Shown here: in pieces, positions 1 to 16,650 of the stretch
Layout of the letters: each line of letters opens with the position of its first letter
Numbering within the stretch: the stretch's first letter is position 1
Assembly: GCA_037039925.1 (NCBI GenBank)
Contig: JAXRKP010000538.1
Coordinates: 147,501-211,500 of the forward strand
Origin: Doris montereyensis
Taxonomy: Eukaryota > Mollusca > Gastropoda > Nudibranchia > Dorididae
DNA length: 64,000 bases
Reading direction: 5' to 3'
The notes under the pieces: model-generated
The model's input: the letters and a program-made list of their open reading frames with translations, nothing else
What the model was told of the DNA's origin: nothing
Database searches by the model: none
Translations under genes and position numbers: made by a program

Positions 1-3000
1 AAACAAAAGTTTCAACTAAAGACAACCATTTGCTCTCTTCAATGAGAACAAAAGTGTCAACTACACACAACCATTCACTGCCTTCTAAAATGAAAACAAA
101 GTCTCAACTAAAGACAACAATTTGCTCTCTTCAAATGAGAACAAAAGTGTCAACTACACATAAACCATTCCCTGTCCTCAAATGAAACCAAAAGTCTCAA
201 CTAAAGACAACCATTTGCTCTCTTCAAATGAAAACAAAAGTCTCAACTAAACACAACCATTCACTGTTCCTCAAATGAAACAAAAGTGTCAACTACACAC
301 AACCATTCCCTGTCCTCAAATGAAAACAAAAGTCTCAACTAAACACAACCATTCCTGTCCTCAAATGAAAACAAAAGCGTCAACTACGTACAAGCATTCA
401 CTGCTTTCAAATGAAAACAAAAGTCTCACCTAAACACAACAATTCACTTCCTTCAAATGAAAACAAAAGTCTCAACTAAACACAACCATTCACTTCCTTC
501 AAATGAAAACAAAGGTCTCAACTAAACACAACAATTCACTTCCTTCAAATGAAAACAAAAGTGTCAACTACACACAACCATTCCCTGTCCTCAAATGAAA
601 ATAAAAGTGTCAACTAAACACAACCATTTAGTCCATTCAAATAAAAGAAAAAGGTCTCAACTATACACAACCATTCACTCACTTCAAATGAAAACAAAGG
701 TCTCAACCAAACACAACTATTCGCTCCTTTAAATGAAAACAAAAGTCTCAACTAAACACAACCATTTACTCCATTCAAATGAAAACAAAGGTCTCAACTA
801 AACACAACCATTCGCTCCCTTCAATAAAAACAAAAGTCTCAACTAAACACAACCATTCACTTCCTTCAAATGAAAACTAAGGTCTCAACTAGCACAACCA
901 TTCACTTCCTTCAAATGAAAACAAAAGTGTCAACTAAACACAACCATTCACTTCCTTCAAATGAAAACTAAGGTCTCAACTAGCACAACCATTCACTTCC
1001 TTCAAATGAGAACAAAAGTGTCAACTAAACGCAACCATTCACTTCGTTCAAATGAAAAACAAAAGTGTCAACTAAATACAACCATTCACTTCCTTCCAAA
1101 TGAAAACAAAAGTGTCAACTAAACACAACCATTCACTTCCTTCAAATGAAAACAAAAGTCTCAACTAAACACAACCATTCCCCGCCTTCAAATAAAAACA
1201 AAAGTGTCAACTAAACACAAACACAAATGAAAACCATTCACATTCACTTCAAATGAAAACAAAAGTGTCAACTAAACACAACCATTCACTTCCTTCAAAT
1301 GAAAAAAAAAAAAAAGTGTCAACTAAACACAACCATTCACTTCTTCAAATGAAAACAAAAGTTCAACTAAGCAAACACTTCCTTCAAATGAAAACAAAAG
1401 TGTCAACAACACAACCATGCCTTCAAAAAAACAAAAGTGTCAACTAAACACAACCATTCACTTCCTTCAAATGAAAACAAAAGTGTCAACTAAACACAAC
1501 CATTCACTTCCTTCAAATGAAAACAAAAAAACAAAAGTGTCAACTCAAAACACAACCACTTCACTTCAAAATGAAACCTCAACTAAACACAACCAATGCC
1601 TTCAAATAAAAACAAAAGTGTCAACTAAACACAACCATTCACTTCCTTCAAATGAAAACAAAAATGTCAACTAAACACAACCATTCACTTCCTTCAAATA
1701 AAAACAAAAATGTCAACTAAAACCGCCATTCACTTCCTTCAAATGAAAACTCAAATAAACAGAACCATGCACTCTCTTCAAATGAATACAAAAGTGTCAA
1801 CTAAACACAACCATTCACTTCCCTTCAAATGAAAACAAAAGTATCAACTAAACACATCCATGCACTCTGTTCAAGTGAAAGCAAAAAGTGTCAACTAAAA
1901 AACAACCATTCACCGCCTTTAAATGAAAAACAAAAGTCTTAACTAAACACAACCATTCATTGCCTTCAAAATGAAAACAAAAGTCTTAACTAAACACAAC
2001 CATTCACTAAGCTTCAATTAAAAACAAAAGTGTCAACTAAACACAACCATTCACTCTCTTCAAGTGAGAACAAAAGTGTCAACTAAACACAACACTTCAC
2101 TGCCTTCAAATGAAAACAAAAAGTGTCAACTAAAACACAACCATTCCTTGCCTTCAAATGAAAACAAAAATGTCAACTAAACACAACCATTCACTTCCTT
2201 CAAATGAAAACAAAGGTCTCAACTAAACACAACCATTCACTTCTTTCAAATGAAAACAAAATTGTCAACTAAATACAACCATTCACTTCCTTGAAATGAA
2301 AACAAAAAGTTTCAACTAAACACAACTATTCACTTTCTTCAAATGAAAACACAAGTGTCAACTAAATACAACCATTTACTTCCTTGAAATGAAAACAAAA
2401 AGTTTCAACTAAACACAACTATTCACTGCCTTCAAATGAAAACAAAAGTCTCAACTAAACACAACAAATCACTGCCTTCAAATCAAACCAAAAGTTTCAA
2501 CTAAACACAACCATTCACTGCCTTCAAATGAAAACAAAAATGTCAGCTAAACACAACCATTCACTCCTTCAAATGAAAACAAAAGTGTCAAGTAAAAACA
2601 ACCCTTCACTGCCTTCAAACAAAACAAAAGTCTCAACTAAACACAGCAATTCAATTCCTTCAAATAAAAACAAATGTTTCAAATCAACACAACCATTCAC
2701 TTCCTTCAAATGAAAACAAAAATCTCAACTAAACACAACCATTCACACCCTTCAAATGAAAACAAAAGTATCAACTAAACACAACCATTCATTTCTTTCA
2801 AATGAAAGCAAAATGTGTCAACTAAACACAACCATTCACTCCCTTTAAACTAAAACAAAGGTCTCAACTAAACACAACCATTCACTTCCTTTAAATGAAA
2901 ACAATAGTGTCCACTAAAGACAAGAATTAACTCCCTTCAAATGAAAACATTAGTGTCCACTAAACACAACCATTCACTTCCTTCAAATGAAAACAAAAGT

Positions 3001-6000
3001 ATCAACAAAACACAACTATTCACTGCCTTCAAATGAAAACAATAGTGTCAACTAAACACAACCATTCACTCCCTTTAAACTAAAACAAAGGTCTCAACTA
3101 AACACAACCATTCACTCCCTTCAAATGAAAACAAAAGTGTCAACTAAACACAACCATTCATTCCCTTCAAATGAAAACAAAAGTCTCTATTAAACACAAC
3201 CATTCACTCCCTTCAAATAAAAAAATAGTGTCAACTAAACAGAACCATTCACTTCCTTCAAATGAAAACAAAAGTCTCAACTAAACACAACCATTCACTT
3301 CCTTCAAATGAAAACAAAAGTCTCAACTAAACACAACCTTTCACTTCTTTCAAATGAAAACAAAAAAGTCAACTAAACACAACCCCTGCACTGTCTTCAA
3401 ATAAAAACAAAAGTGTCAACTAAACACAGCACTTCACTTCCTTCAAATGAAGACAAAAATGTCAACTAAACACAACCATTCACTTCCTTCAAATGAAAAC
3501 ATAAGTGTCAACTAAGCACAACCATTCACTCCTTCAAATGAAAACAAAAGCTTCAACTAAACACAACCAGTCACTCCCTTCAAATGAAAACAAATGTCTC
3601 AAACAAGCAGAACCATGCACTCCCTTCAAATGAATACAAAAGTATCAACTAAACACAACAATTTAGTCCCTTCAAATGAAAACAATAATGTCAACTAAAC
3701 ACAAACATTCACTCCTTCAAATGAAAACAAAGGTCTCAACTAAACACATCCATGCACTCTCTTCAAGTGAAAGCTAAAAGGTCAACTAAACACAACTATT
3801 CACTGCCTTCAAATGAAAACAAAAGTGTCAACTACACTTAATAATTCACTTCCTTCAAATGAAAACAAAAGTTTCAACTAAAACAACATTCACTTCCTTC
3901 AAATGAAAACAAAAGTGTCAACTAAACACAACCATTCACTCCCTTCAAATGAAAACAAAAGTGTCAACTAAACACAACCATTCACTCCCCTTCAAATGAA
4001 AACAAAAGTGTCAACAAATAAACACAACCATTCACTTCCTTCAAATGAAAACAAAAGTGTCAACTAAACACAACCATTCACTCCCTTCAAATGTAAGCAA
4101 AAGTGTCAAGTAAAAACAACCCTTCACTGCCTTCAAATGAAAAACAAAAGTCTCAACTAAACACAACCATTCACTGCCTTCAAACGAAAACAAATGTCTC
4201 AAATCAACACGACCATTCACTTCCTTCCAATGAAAACAAAAATCTCAACTAAACACAACCATTCACTGCCTTCAAATGAAAACAAATATCTAGACTACAC
4301 TTAACAATTTACTCCCTTCAAATGAAAACAAAAGTTTCAACTAAACACAACCATTCATTTCCTGCAAATGAAAACAATAGTGTCCACTAAACACAACTAT
4401 TCACTCCCTTTAAACTAAAACAAAGGTCGCAACTAAACACAACCATTCACTCCCTTCAAACGAAAACATAAGTGTCAACTAAACACAACCATTCATTCCC
4501 TTCAAATGAAAACAAAGGTCGCAACTAAACACAACCATTCACGCCCGTCAAATAAAAACAATAGTGTCAACTAAACACAACCATTCACACCCTTCAAATG
4601 AAAACAAAGGTCTCAACTAAACACAACCATTCACTTCTTTCAAATGAAAGCAAAAGAGTCAACTAAACACAACCCCTGCACTGTCTTCAAATGAAAACAA
4701 AAGTGTCAACTAAACACAACCATTCCCACCCTTCAAATGAAAACAAATGTCTCAACTCAACATAGCAATTCACTTCCTTCAAAAAAAAACAAAAGTCTCA
4801 AATAAACATAGCAATTCACTTTCTTTAAACGAAAACAAATGTCTCAACTAAACATAGCAATTCACTTCCTTCAAATGAAAACAAATGTCTCAACTAAACA
4901 TAGCAATTCCCTTCCTTCAAATGAAAACAAATGTCTCAACTAAACACAACAATTCATTTCCCTCAAAAGAAAACAAATGTCTCAACTAAAGACAGCAATT
5001 CACTTCCTTCAAATGAAAACAAATGTCTCAACTAAACACAACAATTCACTTCCTTCAAATGAAAACAAATGTCTCAACTAAACACAACCATTCACTCCGT
5101 TCAAATGAAAGCAAAAGTGTCAACTAAACACAAACATTCACTCCCCCCAAATAAAAACAAAAGTCTCAACTAAACACAACCATTCACTTCCTTCAAATGA
5201 AAACAAAAACCCAACTAAACACAACCATTCACTTCCTTCAAATAAAAACAAAAGTGCCATCTAAACACAACCATTCCTTCCTTCAAATGAAAACAAATGT
5301 CTCGACTAAACACAACCATTCACTTCCTTCAAATGAAAACAAAGGTGCCATCTAAACCCAACCATTCACTGCCTTCAAATGAAAACAAAAGTGCCAACTA
5401 AACACAACCGTTCACTGCCTTCAAATGAAAACAAAAGTGCCATCTAAACCCAACCATTCACTGCCTTCAAATGAAAACAAAGGTGCCATCTAAACACAAC
5501 CATTCACTTCCTTCAAATGAAAACAAAGGTGCCATCTAAACACAACCATTCACTCCCTTCAAATGAAAACAAAAGTGCCATCTAAACACAACCATTCACT
5601 TCCTTCAAATGAAAACAAAAGTGCCATCTAAACACAACCATTCACCGCCTTCAAATGAAAACAAAAGTGCCATCTAAACACAACCATTCACTTCCTTCAA
5701 ATGAAAACAAAAGTCTCAACTAAACACAACCATTCACTTCCTTCAAATGAAAACAAAAGTTTCAACTAAACACAACCATTCACTCCCTTCAAGTGTAAAC
5801 AAAAATATCAACTAATCACAACCATTCACTGCTTTGAAATGAAAATAACAGTGTCAACTAAACACAACCATTCACTTTCTTCAAATAAAAGCAAAGGTCT
5901 CAACTAAACACAAGCATTCACTTCCTTCAAACTAAAACAAAGGTCTCAACTAAACACAACCATTCACTCCCTTCAAATAAAAACAAATTTCTCAACTAAA

Positions 6001-6155
6001 CACAACCATTCACTTCCTTCAAATGAAAACAAAGGTCTCAACTAAACACAACCATTCACTTCTTTCAAATGAAAACAAAAGTCTCAACTAAACACAAAAC
6101 TGCCTTCACAACTATTCACTGCCTTCAAATAAAACAAAAGTCTTCAATAAACACA
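1..6155. repeat. 46-bp satellite array, about 130 units
   Basis: The stretch is built from a degenerate 46-bp unit containing TTCAAATGAAAACAAAAG, TCAACTAAACACAACC and ATTCACTTCC in order. Measuring from one TTCAAATG to the next gives 46 bp repeatedly. Units differ by substitutions and small indels. The array runs off the left window edge and ends abruptly at about 6155 where a second satellite starts. Small ORFs here are read-through of the repeat and are not genes. Variants cluster: a GTGCCATC form is concentrated around 5235-5690 and a CATAGCAATTC form around 4740-5000, which suggests local homogenisation. Confidence 0.97.
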
Positions 6156-7645
6156 ACCTAGTCTCGTTTCCCAAAATCTTGGTATAAATTTTTCCTTAGT
6201 CTCATTTCCAGAATCTTGGCATACTTTTTTTCCTTAGTCTCATTTCCAAAATACTGGCATAGACTTTTCCTTAGTCTCATTTTCAAAATACTGGCATAGA
6301 TTTTCCTTAGTCTCATTTTCAGAATACTTGGCATAGATTTTTCCTTAGTTTCATTTCCAGAATCTTGGCATAGACTTTTCCTTAGTCTCATTTCCAGAAT
6401 CTTGGCATAGAGTTTTCCGTAGTCTCATTTCCAGAATCCTGGCATAGACTTTTCCTTAGTCTCATTTCCAGAATCTTGGCATAGACTTTTCCTTAGTCTC
6501 ATTTCCAAAATCTGGGCATAGACTTTTCCTTAGTCACATTTCCAGAATCCTGGCATAGACTTTTCCTGAGTCTCATTTCCAGAATCCTGGCATAGACTTT
6601 TCCTTAGTCTCATTTCGAGAATCTTGGCATACTCTTTTCCTTAATCTCATTTCCAGAATCCTGGCATAGACTTTTCCCTAGTCTCATTTCCAGAATCCTG
6701 GCATAGACTTTTCCTTAGTTTCATTTCCAGAATCTTGGCATAGACGTTTCCTTAGTCTCATTTCCAGAATCTTGGCATTGACTTTTCCTTAGTCTCATTT
6801 CCAGAATCTTGGCATAGACTTTTCCTTAGTCTCATTTCCAGAATCCTGGCATAGACTTATCCCTAGCCTCACTTCCAGAATCCTGGCATAGACTTTTCCA
6901 GTCTCATTTCCAGAATCCTGGCATAGACTTTTCCTTAGTCTCATTTCCAGAATCCTGGCATAGACTTTTCCTTAGTTTCATTTCCAGAATCTTGGCATAG
7001 ACGTTTCCTTAGTCTCATTTCCAGAATCTTGGCATTGACTTTTCCTTAGTCTCATTTCCAGAATCTTGGCATAGACTTTTCCTTAGTCTCATTTCCAGAA
7101 TCCTGGCATAGACTTATCCCTAGCCTCACTTCCAGAATCCTGGCATAGACTTGTCCTTAGTCTCATTTCCAGAATCCTGGCATAGACTTTTCCTTAGTCT
7201 CATTTCGAGAATCTTGGCATACTCTTTTCCTTAATCTCATTTCCAGAATCCTGGCATAGACTTTTCCCTAGTCTCATTTCCAGAATCCTGGCATAGACTT
7301 TTCCTTAGTTTCATTTCCAGAATCTTGGCATAGACGTTTCCTTAGTCTCATTTCCAGAATCTTGGCATAGACTTTTCATTAGTCTCATTTCCAGAATCCT
7401 GGCATAGACTTTTCCTTAGTCTCATTTCCAAAATCCTGACATAGACTTGTCCTTAGTCTCATTTCCAGAATCCTGACATTGACTTTTCCTTAGTCTCATT
7501 TCCAGAATCCTGACATAGACTTTTTCTTAGTCTCATTTTCAGAATCCTTGCATAGACTTTTCCTTAGTCTCAATTGCAGAACCCTGGCATAGACTTTTCC
7601 TTAGTTTCATTTCCAGAATCCTGGCGTAGACTTTTCCTGGTACAT
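6156..7645 (-). repeat. 37-bp satellite derived from a LINE RT segment, about 40 units
   Basis: The unit is 37 bp. On the minus strand it reads GGAAAAGTCTATGCCAGG then ATTCTGGAAATGAGACTAA. It matches 34 of 37 bases of the LINE RT region at about 49567-49603 (GGAAGAGTGTATGCCAGG...), which encodes VYARILEMRLRK. In that LINE the segment lies between two short direct repeats, GGAAGAG and GGAAAAG, exactly 37 bp apart. The last unit near 7640 continues a few bases (CTGGTAC) into neighbouring LINE sequence. Because 37 is not a multiple of 3, translated ORFs cycle through all frames of the same peptide. Longer blocks are also duplicated: the GACGTTTCC and CCCTAGCCTCAC variants recur at offsets near 256 bp (about seven units). 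Confidence 0.95.
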
Positions 7646-7689
7646 CAGGGTGTAAGACATTAACTTCATGAACACGTGAAGGCAGATCA

Positions 7690-8060
7690 ATGTCAACAAT
7701 AGCGTAGTCAGGCAGCTAACCTTCCCCTATTACATGTAGTTCTCTCAATCTCACTACCTTTAGGTCTGTCATTAACAATAGAAAGTCTATGCAATTTGAA
7801 AAAAAAATGTAAGAGTTGTAAGCTGAATATTTTGACCCCTTGATCAACGGATTTTCGAGGGGACATGTGACAGGGATTGTCAAGTTTCACCGCATTCGTA
7901 AAGACCTTCAATAAAACGTTCAATGTGTAGACACTCTAGAATATTATCTTTCTGCAACCCGTATGTGCATTGAGATCACCCCTAATAACAGCAGGACACA
8001 TGCCAATTTTATCAAAAATTTGCACAAATAGCACTTTTATAAGACTTGAATGCCTTTAAG
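7690..8060 (-). pseudogene. LINE endonuclease fragment
   Basis: Minus-strand translation in shifting frames shows GDLNAHTG near 7970, then KSVDQGVKIF, RLSIVNDRPKGSE and DYAIVDIDLPSR toward 7690. This order resembles the C-terminal half of an APE-type LINE endonuclease (GDFNA, then RLxIVNGR, then IDY). Several frame changes show it is dead. It abuts the 37-bp satellite. The LINE clade cannot be assigned. Confidence 0.6.
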
Positions 8061-8223
8061 GTCTTCATTCATATTTTTTATATGACATAAACATTGCACA
8101 GTTCGGGGGAAAACGAGAATTTAGACCATTAGAGTATTTATGTATTTGAGTATCTCAATAATATCAGGAATCACATAAAAACACCATAGGCGTCCACTGG
8201 CCTGAAAGAATCAGTACTGATTT

Positions 8224-8430
8224 ATACGACCGCCGCCGAATTAGGCCTATTAGAAAGAGGCAAAGAACAGCGATGGAGCTTATTTGGCCACATCCTCATG
8301 AGAGATGAGAAAATACCAGCTGAAATAGCAATACGTGCGTATTTTAGCAAGGAAGGACATCGACTCAACCAACGACTTACAAAACTACATAAAAGTTTAC
8401 TCCCACACAGCCTCAGGAACACCGAAATCC
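8224..8430 (+). pseudogene. LINE C-terminal fragment
   Basis: Plus-strand reading gives RWSLFGHILMRDEKIPAEIA followed by an EGHRLNQRL-like stretch. This resembles the conserved tail after the RT domain of some LINE polyproteins (RWxLFGHxLRxxExxPA, then a GRxxRP-type motif). Only about 200 bp is recognisable. The opposite-strand ORF over the same bases is a shadow. From 8430 to 8738 I see nothing recognisable. Confidence 0.5.
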
Positions 8431-8735
8431 AATAAATGGACAAGACACAAACATACCAGCACAACTGAAAACAGAATGAGACCTAAGTAGTAGAGGCTTT
8501 GTTGCGAGTTCAGGGTACGTGGGAGTACTTTACTACATAGCATTATCTACTTTTAGGGAATATTAAATTGACATAAAAGATAAGTGCCGGAGTATCCCAT
8601 TACGGCTGTAAACACATTCAAAGTATATAAATAAGCACTTAAAAAGTTACTTGCTAAACAAAATAATAACCAGTCCAATAGCCACACTGGGTTATCAACT
8701 TATTTTAGACTGGGAAGGAGAAACAGCAAAAAGAA

Positions 8736-8738
<3 letters not shown>

Positions 8739-8811
<73 letters not shown>
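8739..8811. repeat. (TA)n microsatellite
   Basis: An uninterrupted alternating TA tract. It is separated from the next TA tract by about 60 bp of non-repetitive sequence. Confidence 0.98.
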
Positions 8812-8814
<3 letters not shown>

Positions 8815-8869
8815 TGGGTATGTGAAAGGCCTAATAGAAAGAAAACGGGACAGAACAGACATTTTCATA

Positions 8870-13055
<4,186 letters not shown>

Positions 13056-13059
13056 TTCA

Positions 13060-14290
13060 TTCAATCACACTAGGATAGCAACTACATCACCCGACTTAAG
13101 AAATCAGCACCAACATTATCATTTCCTTTAACAGGCTCATTCCCAAAGTTATAGCTCTGCAAAATCAAAGACAATCTCATAATTCTAGGAGACGTAAACT
13201 TAGTAGCATGGATTTACTCAAGAGATCGGTGGTCAGTCTGCAGTACAAACTGTCTATATACAAATGAAACTGAAATCTCCTGACTGCCCAAAAAATTGCA
13301 AGACATTCACGCTCTATCACTGAGTATCTTACTTCACGTGGTAACAACGTTCTACTTGTAAAAGCAATTAGGTGTTCAACACCTTATCCTCCTGTATTAA
13401 AGTAACACCAATACCACAATCAGAAGCATCCGTACTTAAGACAAATTCTTTCTTCACATCAGGTAAATGTAACACAGGTTTGGATACAATTACACTTTCA
13501 AATATAAATAAGCCTTTTCTTGAGGACCGTTCCATTCAATAACATTAGGTTGGCCCTTTCTCGACAAATCTGACAAAGCGCCGCAACATCAGCAAAATTA
13601 GGTATAAAATCATGACGATAGCCAATTAATCCTAAAAAATGACTTGACTTGTTTCTTGATGGTTGGTATTGGAGCGTCCGTCACTTTGGAGATGTCCTCA
13701 TGGAGTCCAACAACACCTTTCTTGAGTTAATGTCACACAAAGTCGATCTTATGGGGCTCCCAGCACACATTTGGTTGGTCTCACTGTCAGGCCAACTTCC
13801 TGCAGACGTCTGAACAACTCCTTCAGGGCACACATAGGCTCCTCCCAAGTCTATGTATGCACCAGTAGATCATCCACATAGGCTGTCACGTGGTCCATGG
13901 GGTCCAGCAGTCTATTCACAACCCTGCTCATCGTCACTCCAGAGTTCATCGTGCTGAATAGCATCCGGACAAACTCATACTACTCTCCCATGGTCACGAA
14001 CGCAGTCTTTGGTACATCCTCTTCCCTGACTTTGATCTGCAGTAACCTTCACTCAGATCGATCTTGGACTTGGAAAAATAATTGTCACGAACTAAATTTT
14101 GAAACACGTTGGAAGGATGGGCTAATGGGTGTGAATCCAATACGATGAGCTTGTGAAATCGACGATAATCAACGCATATATGACCCGTTTCGTCCTTCTT
14201 CTTCACTACCACTAAGGACGAGGCATACCAAAGACTGTATATTATAAGAAGCTTCTCTAGCGAGCTGACAATATGGGCGAAGAGAGCCAC
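13060..14290 (-). mobile_element. Ty3/Gypsy-type LTR retrotransposon pol remnant (RT-RNase H)
   Basis: On the minus strand, VVVKKKDETG and CVDYRRFHKL (around 14150-14230) match RT motifs of Gypsy elements. They are followed by the catalytic AYVDDLLVHT near 13860-13890 and then FRRLQEVGLTVRPTKCVLG. The RNase H end is seen as QTDHRSLE and further on NVGADFLSR near 13090-13130. Multiple frameshifts and stops interrupt it. No gag, protease, integrase or LTRs were identified, so this is a truncated relic. The Gypsy assignment rests on the motif order and on the LSR ending of the RNase H region. Confidence 0.8.
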
Positions 14291-15025
14291 AGTGCTTCTT
14301 TAAATACAATGCGAAACCGACACTGAGAAAATGGAGCCGTAATTTATCTATTCTATGTCAAATTAATTGTTACTCGTCAGCAATGCCGGAAACAATAACA
14401 TGCTTCACAGCAAAATCATGCCATGTATGAAATCAATTACAACGACTGTAAAACAGTCATCATCAGGGTGAAAAGGTATAAGCTCTTGAGTATCTATAAT
14501 TTGTAAAAAGGCAATCAAGAATTAAGAAACAAGGTGCACAAAGAAAGTAAACTATAAGACAAGACAATCAGGAAACAAAGCATCCTTATATGGCTATACA
14601 AAAGCAGACAATCAAACGAATGCTAACATTCAACATTTACACTATTCGGTTTGGTTTCAAAAACGGGGATCAAAGAAATGGCTTTCAATACATAGTTTTA
14701 TCTGTACTGTACTTTCTTTTAAAAATGTTGCTGTATTCTTCTGGGGTCTGTGTTTCATGGCGTAATTTCTGAGTGTAAGTCCGTGGTGAATCCTTGTCGT
14801 AGGGTATAAAAATGGCCACATAAGTAGGCGCGGTGCTACAGTCACAATCCGGAGACTTGAGCTGATTAACATTTGATAGACTAAACAGTTTTGTGTTGAA
14901 GTATTGACGCTTGCCGTCTTTCCTTTTAGGCTCCTCCGAAAATCAGTTTGAAAAACGGCCTCTATAAGGACAATCACTTCAACTAGCTTCGAGCTTGGTT
15001 TAAATAATTCATCATCAACACGTCC
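14291..15025. other. Unassigned sequence
   Basis: About 700 bp between the Gypsy remnant and the LINE 3' fragment. A 106-codon minus-strand ORF (14657-14977) matches no family I recognise. No repeat copy of it was noticed elsewhere in the window. Confidence 0.4.
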
Positions 15026-15029
15026 ATCA

Positions 15030-15335
15030 TAGGTTTTTCTTTATCTCTTTATCAGTTCCCATTTTGTATGGGTTCAAATGCCCGAGACGATCTTTCTCCA
15101 GGATGCCCTGTCCTGGCATTTTCTGTTTCCTTCCAAAAAAGTTAAATTTCTATGCTTCAATGCCTCTTTTATATCTTCTTCCCACTTTCTCCGAGGTCTA
15201 CCTTTTGGTCTTTTACCTTGGGCTTTAGCACTGTATACTGATTTAACTGTTCTATTGTCAGTCATTCTGTTTACATGCCCAAACCATCTCAATTTATTTT
15301 TTCTAGCTTAGTTATTATGCCATCTGGCTTTGAAA
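15030..15335 (-). mobile_element. 5'-truncated LINE family A, copy 2
   Basis: The sequence closely matches the 3' end of the LINE at 8990-12254. The ORF at 15074-15292 encodes RWFGHVNRMTDNR and [15 protein letters not shown] and also keeps a segment (KEALKHRNLTFL) that copy 1 has lost. Similarity stops near 15331, so only about 300 bp of 3' end is present, as expected from incomplete target-primed reverse transcription. Confidence 0.88.
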
Positions 15336-15465
15336 AATGTGTCCATGTCCTCTATGGAGTTCGCCCCAGGGTTTGAGAGGAAAATGCTCTCAACCGTAAC
15401 TAGCCTTAAGGCTAACCTGAACTCCTGAGGGTTGGGATTATCCCTATGACATCCGTTGCTTCTTA

Positions 15466-15620
15466 TTAACGCAAAAAAAAGGTTTTAATGCAGTCTTGAT
15501 TGAGTCTGTTGGTGGTTATATAACTCATAGCCCCTGTGGTAGCAATATCTTGAACAAGTATAAGAAGGGCGCGGATTGTCTGAATCCACCCTCTAATACA
15601 AGGCAACGGTTCGGCTGGCA
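15466..15620 (-). pseudogene. P-element/THAP9-like transposase fragment
   Basis: The minus-strand ORF contains RGWIQTIRALL and, about 25 residues later, TNRLNQDCIKTFF. A xxRLNQDxxExFF motif preceded by KGWxxTIxxLL is characteristic of the C-terminal part of P-element/THAP9 transposases. The fragment ends in a stop just after the motif, near a poly-A/T run. The assignment is from motif memory and the fragment is short. Confidence 0.5.
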
Positions 15621-15707
15621 AACATTGACACAAAGTAAACAAGATTTGACCAGACAGATACGGGCGCATCACAACCACGTAATAAAACAACATTTTAAAG
15701 CACGTAA

Positions 15708-16024
15708 ACTATATCCATTGCTAAATGTGTTCTTAATTCACAAGTATATCCATTGCTAAATGTGTTCTTAATTCACAACTATATCCATTGCTAAATGTGT
15801 TCTTAATTCACAACTATATCCATTGCTAAATGTGTTCTTAATTCACAAGTATATCCATTGCTACATGTGTTCTTAATTCACAACTATATCCATTGCTAAA
15901 TGTGTTCTTAATTCACAACTATATCCATTGCTAAATGCATTCTTAATTCACAACTATATCCATTGCTAAATGCATTCTTAATTCACAACTATATCCATTG
16001 CTAAATGCATTCTTAATTCACAAG
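15708..16024. repeat. 35-bp minisatellite, 9 units
   Basis: Nine tandem copies of a 35-bp unit (CTATATCCATTGCTAAATG then TGTTCTTAATTCACAA). The units are nearly identical; the later ones change TGTGTT to TGCATT, so the array has a polarity of variants. Confidence 0.96.
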
Positions 16025-16089
16025 TACATGTAAGAAATGCTTTAAGTTTTACTGGAGTATTTCTTCCCAGACTAAACACTATCAGGTAT

Positions 16090-16650
16090 TGCAAAAGGAT
16101 TGATACTCTTTGTTTAGATGGTTTGAAGAATGGCAATTGGATTTCAATGTTTCCAAATGTAAAATCATGTATGTTGGTAAAAATAAACCTATGATTTCAT
16201 ATTTTGCTGACGCCAACAGATCCCGTAACTTGTCTTCTGTAAAGTCAGAAAAGGATCTCGGTGTAGTCTTTGTAAGAATCTGAATTTTGATGAACATATT
16301 CATGAATGCATTGATACGACAAATAGAATTAGTGGAATTATTTATAGAAGTTTTTCATATAAAGATGTAAACATGTTTCCTACACTTTATTAAGCTGTTA
16401 TTCGACATATACTGAAATTATATATGGAACCCTTTATCTAAACGGTAATCAATTATTTCAGAAAAAGTAAAAAGACGAGTGACAAAGTTATTTAGAGAAT
16501 TGGAACATGGTGATACGTCATATATGATGAAAGATTGAAATTTCTTCGACCCCCTCTCTGAAATATTGAAGAAAATGGGGAAGGGGGGGGGGGTGGGGGT
16601 CTCATTCAATTGTATAATATTGTTCACAACATAGATAATGTGTACATTAA
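16090..16650 (+). pseudogene. CR1/Jockey-like LINE RT C-terminal fragment (family C)
   Basis: Plus-strand translation gives WFEEWQLDFNVSKCKIMYVG, then SEKDLGVV, then after a frameshift NLNFDEHIHECIDTTNRISG, and later DERLKFLRPPL and IQLYNIVHNIDNV. These correspond in order to the thumb and connection region of many invertebrate LINEs (WxxxFNxxKCxVM, KDLGVxxxxxLxFxxH, YEERLxxLxLPxLxYRRxRGDMI). A poly-G run sits near 16578-16600. It is cut by the SINE that follows. Confidence 0.75.

Noticed and set aside
1..7645. Possible CRISPR array
   Set aside because: Units are tandem without spacers, the periods are 46 and 37 bp with no unique sequence between repeats, and the context is a eukaryotic genome.
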